Shown here: positions 1 through 7,160 of the stretch, in pieces
Position numbering within the stretch: position 1 is the stretch's first letter
How the letters are laid out: every line of letters starts with the position of its first letter
Origin: Scatosoma sp964459515
GTDB lineage: Bacteria > Bacillota > Clostridia > Christensenellales > Borkfalkiaceae
Direction of reading: 5' to 3'
DNA length: 21,763 bases
NCBI GenBank assembly: GCA_964459515.1
Contig: CAYWML010000021.1
Span: 1 to 21,763, forward strand
The notes under the pieces: model-generated
What the model saw: only the letters and a program-made list of their open reading frames with translations
Database searches by the model: none
What the model was told of the DNA's origin: nothing
Position numbers and translations under genes: made by a program

Positions 1-888
1 CATACGCAATCGCCCGACATTTCTATTGATGCGGCCGCCTCCGACAACTACACTCTTTCCCTCCGCGACGCTCTACCGCGCCCCGGCGCAGGAGATCAAG
101 GCATGATGTTCGGCTATGCCTGCCGTGAAACGGAGGAGCTGATGCCGCTTACGCTTATGCTCTCGCATAAGCTCGCGAAGCGTCTGACCGACGTGCGCAA
201 GACGGGAATGCTCCCTTACCTTCGTCCCGACGGAAAAACGCAGGTGACGGTGGAGTACGAGGACGGCAAGGCAAAGCGCGTGGAAGCCGTCGTGGTATCG
301 GCGCAACACGACGCCGACGTTTCGCAGGAGCGACTGCGCGCGGACATAAAGAAGCATGTCATCGACGAAATCGTTCCCGAAGCGTGGATGGACGAGAATA
401 CGAAAATTTACATCAATCCCACGGGCAGATTCGAGATTGGCGGTCCGGAAGGGGATAGCGGCTTGACGGGGCGAAAGATCATCGTGGATACCTACGGCGG
501 CAGGTGCGCGCACGGCGGCGGCGCGTTTTCGGGCAAGGATTGCACGAAAGTGGACAGAAGCGCGGCGTATTACAGCCGTTATATCGCGAAAAACCTCGTG
601 GCGGCAGGGCTTGCCGACGAAGTCGAAATTCAGGTGGCATACGCAATCGGCGTGGCAAAGCCCGTTTCGGTGTTCGTAAACAGCTACGGCACGGGCAAGG
701 CGGACGACGAAACGCTCGTGGAAATCGTCCGCAAGGAATTCGATTTACGTCCTGCGGCGATTATTGCGGCATTGGATCTTCGGAAGCCCGTTTTCGCGGC
801 GACGGCGGCGTACGGGCATTTCGGCAGAGCGGAGTTCGCTTGGGAGCGCACGGACAAAGCGGAAACGCTTCGGAAATATCTCCGTTAA
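1..888 (+). CDS. metK: S-adenosylmethionine synthase, 3' part (5' end cut by window)
   Basis: The frame is open from base 1 to TAA at 886-888, giving 295 visible codons. MetK is usually near 390-400 residues, so about 100 N-terminal residues lie outside the window. The enzyme makes S-adenosylmethionine from methionine and ATP in the cytosol. Visible family motifs are QSPDI at the left edge, GAGDQGMMFGYA, GGPEGDSGLTGRKIIVDTYGG (phosphate/metal loop), HGGGAFSGKD and the Y-A-I-G-V-A-K-P stretch. The variable loop between QSPDI and GAGDQG (bases 16-87) is odd: bases 50-82 closely resemble an Illumina adapter and read NYTLSLRDALP (see findings). A hairpin terminator follows at 915. The identity is secure; the loop sequence is not. 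Confidence 0.97.
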   Translation, partial: HTQSPDISIDAAASDNYTLSLRDALPRPGAGDQGMMFGYACRETEELMPLTLMLSHKLAKRLTDVRKTGMLPYLRPDGKTQVTVEYEDGKAKRVEAVVVSAQHDADVSQERLRADIKKHVIDEIVPEAWMDENTKIYINPTGRFEIGGPEGDSGLTGRKIIVDTYGGRCAHGGGAFSGKDCTKVDRSAAYYSRYIAKNLVAAGLADEVEIQVAYAIGVAKPVSVFVNSYGTGKADDETLVEIVRKEFDLRPAAIIAALDLRKPVFAATAAYGHFGRAEFAWERTDKAETLRKYLR

Positions 889-914
889 AATAAGCGATAG
901 AATAAGAAGTCGGC

Positions 915-948
915 ATGCGTCGCGCGGAATTTCCGCGTGACGCATTTT
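915..948 (+). terminator. Terminator of metK
   Basis: The arms 915-929 and 931-945 are complementary over about 13 usable pairs, with one G-T wobble and a roughly 5-nt AATTT loop. A short T run (945-948) follows. It lies 27 bp after the metK stop. A second small perfect hairpin, GCATAC-ATG-GTATGC, lies at 960-974. Confidence 0.65.
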
Positions 949-1011
949 GTGTATTCAACGCATACATGGTATGCCAAAATGAGGTAAACGTTTCGTTTTT
1001 GCCGCGACCTC

Positions 1012-1145
1012 GTCGTTGCAAGGAGCGGAGCGACGAAGCAATCTCGTGGCAAGCCATAGGCTTGGCGCGGAACGCGTGTTCGAAAAACCGACTTCCGTTT
1101 CCGCCTGTCGGCGGAGATTGCCGCGGCACATTCGTGCCTCGCAAT
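1012..1145 (+). repeat. Multi-hairpin repeat copy R1 (interrupted by MITE)
   Basis: First of five copies of a roughly 136-bp element. The outer arms are near-complementary over about 35 nt: the 5' arm runs GTCGTTGCAAGGAGCGGAGC to AATCTC, and the 3' arm runs GAGATTGCC to CCTCGCAATGAC. Internal hairpins are AAGCC-ATA-GGCTT, CCGCC-TGTC-GGCGG and GGCAC-ATTC-GTGCC. The last three bases (GAC) of this copy are displaced to 1289-1291 by the 140-bp insertion at 1146-1285. R1 is closest to R2. The open frames across it are a by-product of its composition and are not genes. Confidence 0.9.
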
Positions 1146-1285
1146 AGAGTTGTGTCAAAATGAGAGGAACATAGAATTTACTATGGCAAAAATAAGATTG
1201 TAACGAAGGAAAAATCTCTTATCCTTTATTTTTTTCGTATTTCATATCTTTTTTTATATCATTTTTTTCATTTTGACACAACTCT
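1146..1285. mobile_element. 140-bp MITE-like insertion in R1
   Basis: The element has perfect 18-bp terminal inverted repeats: AGAGTTGTGTCAAAATGA at 1146-1163 and its reverse complement at 1268-1285. It is flanked by a 3-bp direct repeat AAT (1143-1145 and 1286-1288). Removing the element and one AAT restores GCAATGAC, the exact end of R2, R4 and R5, so the empty site can be read in the same window. The interior is AT-rich and non-coding, with a small hairpin CATAG-AATTTA-CTATG. There is no transposase here, so it would need to be moved in trans. I cannot assign the IS family. Confidence 0.82.
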
Positions 1286-1315
1286 AATGACGGGGGGAGC
1301 TTTCTGCCCAACCTC

Positions 1316-1452
1316 GTCGTTGCAAGGAGCGGAGCGACGAAGCAAGCTCGTGGCAAGCCATAGGCTTGGCGCGGAACGCGTGTTTGGAAAACCGACTTCC
1401 GTTTTCGCCTGTCGGCGGAGATTGCCGCGGCACATTCGTGCCTCGCAATGAC
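1316..1452 (+). repeat. Multi-hairpin repeat copy R2
   Basis: Complete 137-bp copy, same orientation as R1 and nearly identical to it. Both carry the interior CGCGGAACGCGTGTT, which differs from R3-R5. The 3' flank GACGGGGGGAGCTTTC also follows R1 (after the MITE), so R1 and R2 with their flanks form a tandem duplication with a roughly 160-bp unit once the MITE is ignored. Confidence 0.9.
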
Positions 1453-1457
1453 GGGGG

Positions 1458-1477
1458 GGAGCTTTCCGCTCCTTTTT
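1458..1477 (+). terminator. Weak hairpin with T tract after R2
   Basis: GGAGC-TTTCC-GCTCC is followed by TTTTT. It has only a 5-bp stem, so it is weak. It would stop read-through coming out of the repeat array. The matching flank of R1 (1295-1310) has lost the 3' arm. Confidence 0.35.
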
Positions 1478-1565
1478 GGGGGCGCGCCGTGCGGCGACGG
1501 GGAACGAAGAAAATTTTTCTGTAAAATAAAACCAAATAAAAAAGTGAAAAATTCGTGAAAAAACA

Positions 1566-1594
1566 TTGACAAACGAAAAATGGAGTAGTATAAT
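1566..1594 (+). promoter_or_regulatory. Perfect consensus sigma-A promoter
   Basis: TTGACA at 1566-1571 and TATAAT at 1589-1594 are separated by 17 nt, matching both hexamers exactly. Expected transcription start is about 1601. It drives the leader/small RNA at 1601-1734 and, on read-through, the lipoprotein gene at 1825. Confidence 0.9.
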
Positions 1595-1600
1595 AATGCT

Positions 1601-1734
1601 GAACCCTTTTCGGATTCGACTTGTTACGATAGATAATTTTTCGTATAATTCGGCTGAAAAAAAGGTTCGCTTCTTAATCGTGACGTAGCACCCGTGGGCA
1701 AGAAAAAAAGGGGTAGCTACCCCTTTTCGTTTTT
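1601..1734 (+). ncRNA. Candidate small RNA or attenuated 5' leader
   Basis: About 130 nt lie between a perfect promoter and a strong terminator, with no convincing ORF. GAACC plus T-rich bases (1601-1610) can pair with A-rich bases plus GGTTC (near 1657-1669). This encloses a hairpin TTACGA (1624-1629) / TCGTA (1641-1645). I do not recognise a known riboswitch, 6S, SRP or tmRNA. It may be a free-standing sRNA or the regulated leader of the downstream lipoprotein gene, whose start lies 90 nt past the terminator with no second clear promoter between. Confidence 0.55.
1706..1734 (+). terminator. Intrinsic terminator ahead of the lipoprotein gene
   Basis: AAAAGGGG (1706-1713), TAGCTA loop, CCCCTTTT (1720-1727), then CG and five Ts (1730-1734). 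The stem is perfect. Its position between the promoter at 1566 and the gene at 1825 makes it a likely attenuator. Confidence 0.8.
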
Positions 1735-1760
1735 CTGTTAGGCTTTGCCTAACAGAAAAA
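1730..1760. repeat. Perfect 14-bp inverted repeat
   Basis: The bases 1730-1743 (TTTTTCTGTTAGGC) are exactly complementary to 1747-1760 around a TTT loop. The 5' arm shares the T tract of the preceding terminator. There is no T run after the 3' arm, so it is not a second + strand terminator. It could stabilise the 5' end of a processed mRNA. Confidence 0.7.
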
Positions 1761-1824
1761 ACAAGACTTGTCGGCGGAATGCGTTGCGAGGCGGAAAATA
1801 AAAAAACGGAGGGTGAAAACTCAA

Positions 1825-4800
1825 ATGAAACAATGGGCAAGAAAACTGTTGATTTTTCTTTCCTGCGTAACGCTTGGCGTAAGCTCGGCTTTCGGTTTTG
1901 TCGGTTGTAAGAAAAATAAACCGACGGATTCGAGCAGTAGCAGTAGCGGCGTTACCGAATGCACGCAGCATACGTGGAACGACGGCGAGGTGACGAAAAA
2001 AGCCACCTGTATTGCTAAGGGCGAGAAGACGTATACCTGCACGAAGTGTTCCGCGACGAAGACGGAAGAAATCGGAATCGATCCTAACGGGCACACCTAC
2101 AAAGAGAGTAAAGAGGCGGCAACTTGTGTGTTGCATGGTACGACGACCTACACTTGCCAAGATTGCCAACACTCTTATTCGGAAGTAAGCGAAACGGCGA
2201 AAGGGCATGCGTTGAGCGGCTGTACATGGACGCCGAGCGTAAAGAGCTTGGGCAATTGCCAATACCAAGCGGTGGAAACGACCACCTGCCCCACCTGTAA
2301 AATAGACATTGTCCGCAATGTCGGCGAAGCTTATACGAAGCACGGGGACGCTACGGTTTCGATTACCAAAGCGGCGACTTGTAAGGAAAAAGGCACGAAG
2401 ACTGTACATTGCGACACATGTAGCGAAACGGAAAGCGTAGATATCGCCATCGACGCGAACGCGCACGCTTGGGACGACGGCTCGACGAACGGCAATATAA
2501 CGACGTATCATTGTACGCACGATGGCTGTTCGGCAACGAAAACGACCGTTTCCGTAAAAGAACAAGTTACGGCTACCGTTCCTGCAAGCGCGATTAAAGC
2601 GGCTGGCGAAGTCGAATTGCAGAACGCGGCAATCAAGCTTCCCGAAGAAGTGGCAAACCAGCTCGGCAACGGCAACGTTACGATGAAAGCGGACACCATG
2701 AGTGTGGAGGAATTGCCCGACGGCGTAGATAAAGCCAAGTTGCCCGAAAATGCAACCATTTTCGATTTCTCTATTTCAAATGAAAACGAGACGATTGCGA
2801 CCTTTACCGAGAAAATCACCGTCACTGTTCCGTATACTTTGGAAGACGGCATGGATCCCGACGAAGTTTGCGTTTATTACATAAAAGAAGACGACGGAAC
2901 GATAGTGGCAATCGAGGCGAAGTATTACGAAGTAAACGGCGAAGGTTTCGCTACTTTCGAGACGGATCACTTCTCCTTGTATACGATTGTTCGTTTGACG
3001 GCGGAACAGCGTTGCGCGGCGTACGGGCATAAGTACGAAACGAAAACCGTTGCGGCGACTTGCGGCGTCGAGGGCTACACGGTGGAAATTTGCTCCGTAT
3101 GTAAAGATACGAAGCCTCGTACGAACTTTACGGCGGCATTAAAGCACGATTATGCGAAAAACGTCGTTGCGGCTACTTGCTCGGATATGGGGTATACCGT
3201 TTACACATGTAAGCATTGCCAAGATACCTATGTTTCCGATTATACGGCGAAAAAAGCGCATAGCTACGTCGATACGGTCGTTGCGCCTACCTGTACGGCA
3301 GAGGGTTATACGACGCATACCTGTTCCGAATGTCATTATTCCTATTCGGACAACAACGTGGCGGCGAAAGGACATACCTATCAAAACGGCGCATGCAGCG
3401 TTTGCGGCAAGAAAGATCCGAACGCTACCACGACCAACTTCTATTATAATATGGTAGAAAGTCTGTTTACGGCAGATACCTATTACGTCGAAATGAGCAA
3501 CGTCGTCATCGACGTGGCATATACCTATTCCAACGGCGACGCGGAAACACAGAACTATAAGCTCGATTTGGCACAGTTGCAAATCGGCTTGGACGAAAAA
3601 GGACTTGTCGGCAAAGGCGAAGGTACGATTATAGGTAAACGCGTGCTTTCGGGACATACCTCGTCCGAAGAGAATATCGTAGGGCAGTTTAAGATCGTAT
3701 TCCGCGACGGCAACATGTACGAATACGTGAAAGGCAATTTGAGCGCAGGCGAAGTGACGGAACAATATTACGTTTCGCCGCAATTCGTGATGCCCGAAGA
3801 AAGCGGCATGTCGATGATGACCGAAATGCTCGGCGAAATGATAGAACCGCTTACCAATCTGCTTTCTGCGCTTGGCGCGCAAGACAACAGCAAGGCAAAT
3901 CAGCTTCTCGGCAAGATTATCGAATATTGCTTCGAGAAAAAGGCGACGGACGACGGTTATACGTTTACGTTGAATACGAAGCGCGTGAAAGAAGTTTATA
4001 ATGCCGTAAAGAACAGCACGATTTCGCAATTGTTCGATACGGTATTCGGCGAAGGCGCGTTTGCGGCTACGCAAAGCTATCTCGTTGCTTCCGTCAACAA
4101 AACGATTCCCGTGTTCGCAAAAGAAGCGACGACGGAACTCGAAAAATGGGGCATTCCCGAAAAAGCGTTGTTTACGACGATCAACCAAATCGTCAACGCG
4201 ATGATGGGCGAGGCGGCGACGGAGCAACCTTTCGATATCGAAGCTTTGTTGCAGTCGGAAGACATGAAAAACGTGACGGTTGCGCAGTTGTTGGTGGCAG
4301 CCGCTGGCGGAATGATTCCCGCAGAAACCGATTTTGCCGCACTTATCAACAATGCCGCAAGCTCGGTGAAAGACGCGAAGATTTTCGACTTTATCCCTGA
4401 AGAACAACTTCAAGCAATCGAGCAAGCCGTGGAGATGGCGGACGGCATTTTGAAGCAAGTCCCCGTCGTTCTCACGACGGATAAATCGGGCGCGGTTCTT
4501 TCCGTTTCCGTGGAAACGAAGAATTTGAAACCGATCGACAATACGGGCAAAGTCGTCGGCGAAAACGGCGTATACGAATTGTTGAACGTCACCGTTGACG
4601 GCTCTGTGAAATTCGTAATCGACGGCACGTACGCAGGCGCATACGAAGACGTCGTGAAAGCGGCGCAAAAGATCGAAACGGCGTATACGTTCGACAGCAA
4701 TATCGACGGCGAAAATTTCAAGACTTTCGTAATCGAAGACAGTGTATTCCTTTGGTCGAAAGACACTTCTCGCCCTTATACGACTTATAAAGAGTATAAT

Positions 4801-6609
4801 GCGGACGATGACGTCGAAGAAACGCACAACGGGCAGGCTTGCACGAAAAAACGTATTCTCGTGTCGAATTTGTTTAAGAAGGGTTCGAGCTACGGTAGCG
4901 GCGTTTCCGCAACGAAGGATTGCAACGGTTGGTTTATTTCGGACGAGTGCTATTGGAACGCCGGCAAGTATTGGTGCAACGCTTGGTTCGACGCAAACGG
5001 AAACATCGTGGATATTTCCGATTTGGAATACCAAGGCTCTACGGGCTACGGTTGGTATATGGAAATCGCCTACAATCCTACGACGGGCAACTACGCTTTG
5101 AGCACGCAACATAATTGGGTGCTTTCCAAAACGATCGAGGGCGAAGGTTGCTATACCGATACCAAGGTTTATAAGTGTACCGTTTGCGGCGCTTGCATGA
5201 CGGAAGGCGGCTATGAAAGACATGACACGGAAGAATTTGTAGAACTTCTTCCCGGTTCTACCACTTGCGAAGACGGCGTGCTTGTCGGCTGGAAGTGCGT
5301 GGATTGCGGCAGAGTAACGAGTACGTATACGTCCGATGATCACGAATATATTACGAAAAAGCACGTTATCGAAAATACGAGCGACATGTGCGGCAATCTT
5401 ACGTTCGTCTGGAGCGAATGCGCTTGCGGCAAAAAAATCAGTTGCAGCGACAGTAATTGGCGTTATGGAAACGAGCATATGTTTAGCGGCAGCAGCGAAA
5501 AAACCGTTGATGAAGAAACCCATGCAGTAATCGTGGAAACATTTGTTTGCGGCGTGAAAGGTTGCGGTTATAAAGTAACGAAAACGACGGAGTGGAAGTG
5601 GGATAAGGCGAATTGCAAAGCAACGACGAAATTCACCTATGTTTTCGGGAATAACGATTGGAAGTTCGAGTATACCGAAACGACTGCGGCGCATTCGAGC
5701 AAATCTACGTCAACGGAGGTTAGCAACGAATACGGCACGGGCTATCGCTATACGGAAACCTGTACGGTATGCGGCAAAACGTTGTCGGATTATACATGGC
5801 TTTACGATTCGTACGGCAGAGAAACCTATTATGAAGACCATCTTTCCGAGAGCGGTTACGGGTGGTATAAGGTGTTTGATAGTAATTGTCACTATACCGT
5901 ATATTATCTGAACAGCGACAGTCAGTATAGCGGTACGCAGCATGTGTGGGAAAATGTTTCCTCGGACGAGTGGTCTTGTACGCAGTATAGAGAAGTAGGT
6001 TATGTTTGTAAGTGTTGTAACGAGAAGGAAGTAACGTATTATGCGCCGAACCATTTCGGTAGGTATGACGAAGACGGGCATAATTGGCATAAAGATACGG
6101 AGAGCGGAGAATGGATCTGCGATAATTGCGGAACGCACAGCCATTACGGCGTAGAGGGTATCATTTCCTTGGAAGATATGTGCACGGAAGATGCGATTAA
6201 GGTCGGATATTTCAACTTCCGCGAATGGAACATCGATTACGATCCGACGCGCGAAGAGTGTCCTATCATGGTGGATATCGTCGTGAATTACGATCCCGAT
6301 CCCGACGCGACGAAAATTAAGCTTGAAAGCGAAGGACTCTTTACGAAGACGGTGACCAGCCCCGAGGACGTTTACAGCGAAATGTACGGATATAGCCACT
6401 ATCGCGAAAGCGGTATCGTCACGGTAGATACGACGAAGTTGTTGGCGGCGTTGCAGGCTTTGGATAGCTCCGTTGAGGTAGAGACGATTTCCATTGTGTT
6501 TAGCGTTCGCGAACGGTTCTTGTTCGAGGATAAAAAGGACAGCGAAACGTATCAAGAATGCGCGTTGACGTTTAGCATGAAAGAATTTGCTTCCTTGTTT
6601 GCAGACTAA
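1825..6609 (+). CDS. Giant CxxC-repeat surface lipoprotein (1594 aa)
   Basis: The start at 1825 is chosen because GGAGGG (1808-1813) precedes it and translation then opens with a lipoprotein signal: basic N-terminus, hydrophobic core and a lipobox-like GFVGC with Cys28. A Ser-rich linker follows. Cys-rich modules of about 39-44 residues then recur, of the form GH..., TC, G, Y-T-C-x-x-C. CxxC pairs lie at 72/75, 111/114, 155/158, 196/199, then 423/426, 462/465, 500/503, 524/527, then 1118/1121, 1158/1161, 1313/1316, 1432/1435 and a few variants. Between them are a beta-type segment (about 248-392) ending in HFSLY, a long mostly non-Cys domain (about 533-1010), and a C-terminal domain from about 1443. 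No LPxTG motif or transmembrane tail is seen. It is likely anchored outside the membrane; the modules may bind metal or form disulfides. Function unknown. Confidence 0.85.
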   Translation: MKQWARKLLIFLSCVTLGVSSAFGFVGCKKNKPTDSSSSSSGVTECTQHTWNDGEVTKKATCIAKGEKTYTCTKCSATKTEEIGIDPNGHTYKESKEAATCVLHGTTTYTCQDCQHSYSEVSETAKGHALSGCTWTPSVKSLGNCQYQAVETTTCPTCKIDIVRNVGEAYTKHGDATVSITKAATCKEKGTKTVHCDTCSETESVDIAIDANAHAWDDGSTNGNITTYHCTHDGCSATKTTVSVKEQVTATVPASAIKAAGEVELQNAAIKLPEEVANQLGNGNVTMKADTMSVEELPDGVDKAKLPENATIFDFSISNENETIATFTEKITVTVPYTLEDGMDPDEVCVYYIKEDDGTIVAIEAKYYEVNGEGFATFETDHFSLYTIVRLTAEQRCAAYGHKYETKTVAATCGVEGYTVEICSVCKDTKPRTNFTAALKHDYAKNVVAATCSDMGYTVYTCKHCQDTYVSDYTAKKAHSYVDTVVAPTCTAEGYTTHTCSECHYSYSDNNVAAKGHTYQNGACSVCGKKDPNATTTNFYYNMVESLFTADTYYVEMSNVVIDVAYTYSNGDAETQNYKLDLAQLQIGLDEKGLVGKGEGTIIGKRVLSGHTSSEENIVGQFKIVFRDGNMYEYVKGNLSAGEVTEQYYVSPQFVMPEESGMSMMTEMLGEMIEPLTNLLSALGAQDNSKANQLLGKIIEYCFEKKATDDGYTFTLNTKRVKEVYNAVKNSTISQLFDTVFGEGAFAATQSYLVASVNKTIPVFAKEATTELEKWGIPEKALFTTINQIVNAMMGEAATEQPFDIEALLQSEDMKNVTVAQLLVAAAGGMIPAETDFAALINNAASSVKDAKIFDFIPEEQLQAIEQAVEMADGILKQVPVVLTTDKSGAVLSVSVETKNLKPIDNTGKVVGENGVYELLNVTVDGSVKFVIDGTYAGAYEDVVKAAQKIETAYTFDSNIDGENFKTFVIEDSVFLWSKDTSRPYTTYKEYNADDDVEETHNGQACTKKRILVSNLFKKGSSYGSGVSATKDCNGWFISDECYWNAGKYWCNAWFDANGNIVDISDLEYQGSTGYGWYMEIAYNPTTGNYALSTQHNWVLSKTIEGEGCYTDTKVYKCTVCGACMTEGGYERHDTEEFVELLPGSTTCEDGVLVGWKCVDCGRVTSTYTSDDHEYITKKHVIENTSDMCGNLTFVWSECACGKKISCSDSNWRYGNEHMFSGSSEKTVDEETHAVIVETFVCGVKGCGYKVTKTTEWKWDKANCKATTKFTYVFGNNDWKFEYTETTAAHSSKSTSTEVSNEYGTGYRYTETCTVCGKTLSDYTWLYDSYGRETYYEDHLSESGYGWYKVFDSNCHYTVYYLNSDSQYSGTQHVWENVSSDEWSCTQYREVGYVCKCCNEKEVTYYAPNHFGRYDEDGHNWHKDTESGEWICDNCGTHSHYGVEGIISLEDMCTEDAIKVGYFNFREWNIDYDPTREECPIMVDIVVNYDPDPDATKIKLESEGLFTKTVTSPEDVYSEMYGYSHYRESGIVTVDTTKLLAALQALDSSVEVETISIVFSVRERFLFEDKKDSETYQECALTFSMKEFASLFAD

Positions 6610-6637
6610 CATAGCTGAAAACGCGTAACAGCGTTGG

Positions 6638-6667
6638 AACGGCGGCACAAGCGTGCCGCCGTTTTTT
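6638..6667 (+). terminator. Terminator of the lipoprotein gene
   Basis: AACGGCGGCAC (6638-6648), loop AAGC, GTGCCGCCGTT (6653-6663), followed by more Ts to 6667. The 11-bp stem is perfect. The repeat array begins 12 bp later. Confidence 0.92.
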
Positions 6668-6678
6668 CGTCTTTGTTT

Positions 6679-6814
6679 GTCGTTGCGAGGAGCGAAGCGA
6701 CGTGGTAATCTCGCGGCAAGACGTAGGCTTGGCGCGGAAACCGAGTCGGAATACATGCCTCTGCTTCCGCCTAACGGCGGAGATTGCCGCGGCACGTTCG
6801 TGCCTTGCAATGAC
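6679..6814 (+). repeat. Multi-hairpin repeat copy R3
   Basis: 136 bp, same orientation as R1 and R2. The 5' arm GTCGTTGCGAGGAGCGAAGC pairs imperfectly with the 3' arm ending CCTTGCAATGAC. The internal hairpins CCGCC-TAAC-GGCGG and GGCAC-GTTC-GTGCC are kept. It is the most divergent of the R3-R5 group. Confidence 0.9.
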
Positions 6815-6838
6815 GAAGTGTGTTTCCGCCTCTTGTTT

Positions 6839-6974
6839 GTCATTACGAGGAGCGAAGCGACGTGGTAATCTCGCGGCAAGGCGTAGGCTTGGCGCGGAAA
6901 CCGAGTCGGAATACATGCCTACGTTTCCGCCTAACGGCGGAGATTGCCGCGGCACATTCGTGCCTCGCAATGAC
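6839..6974 (+). repeat. Multi-hairpin repeat copy R4
   Basis: 136 bp, starting 160 bp after R3 begins. The 24-bp spacer between R3 and R4 (6815-6838) reads GAAGTGTGTTTCCGCC followed by TCTTGTTT. The copy differs from R5 at about four positions. Outer arms: GTCATTACGAGG and CCTCGCAATGAC. Confidence 0.9.
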
Positions 6975-6997
6975 GAGGTGCGTTTTCGTCTTTGTTT

Positions 6998-7133
6998 GTC
7001 ATTACGAGGAGCGAAGCGACGTGGTAATCTCGCGGCAAGGCGTAGGCTTGGCGCGGAAACCGAGTCGGAATACGTGCCTCCGTTTCCGCCTAACGGCGGA
7101 GATTGCCACGGCACGTTCGTGCCTCGCAATGAC
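6998..7133 (+). repeat. Multi-hairpin repeat copy R5
   Basis: 136 bp, starting 159 bp after R4 begins, with a 23-bp spacer (6975-6997). It is nearly identical to R4, which points to recent tandem amplification. It is followed by a MITE-end remnant at 7144. Confidence 0.9.
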
Positions 7134-7143
7134 GGACGAAAAG

Positions 7144-7160
7144 CATTTTATGACAACTCT
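7144..7160. mobile_element. Remnant of the MITE right end
   Basis: CATTTTATGACAACTCT resembles the MITE right end CATTTTGACACAACTCT. It is followed by AAT (7161-7163), as in the intact insertion. The bases after it (GGCGAAGTGTGTTTCCGC) match the R3-R4 spacer. This fits a MITE that once sat in another repeat copy and lost its left part with most of that copy. Confidence 0.55.

Noticed and set aside
31..38. GCGGCCGC (NotI site) near the adapter-like stretch
   Set aside because: An 8-bp GC palindrome is not rare enough in this sequence to imply cloning vector.
1601..1625. tmRNA-like 5' segment (CGGATTCGAC)
   Set aside because: It resembles the tmRNA 5' end GGATTCGAC, but there is no tag-peptide frame, no matching 3' acceptor end, and the transcript stops after about 130 nt.
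1768..1824. Upstream TTG start for the lipoprotein gene
   Set aside because: It would put 19 basic residues before a clear lipoprotein signal peptide and has no ribosome-binding site; ATG 1825 with GGAGGG is better.
915..1840. Open frames on both strands across R1, R2 and the MITE
   Set aside because: Same repeat-derived composition as above, and interrupted by the promoter and terminators of the leader region.
3139..5694. 851-codon minus-strand frame inside the lipoprotein gene
   Set aside because: It is an antisense shadow of a strongly supported gene with signal peptide, promoter and terminator. Its product is Arg/His/Phe-rich with no recognisable domain.
6679..7133. CRISPR-like array
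   Set aside because: The repeated unit is 136 bp, the 23-24-bp spacers are related to each other, and there are no cas genes.
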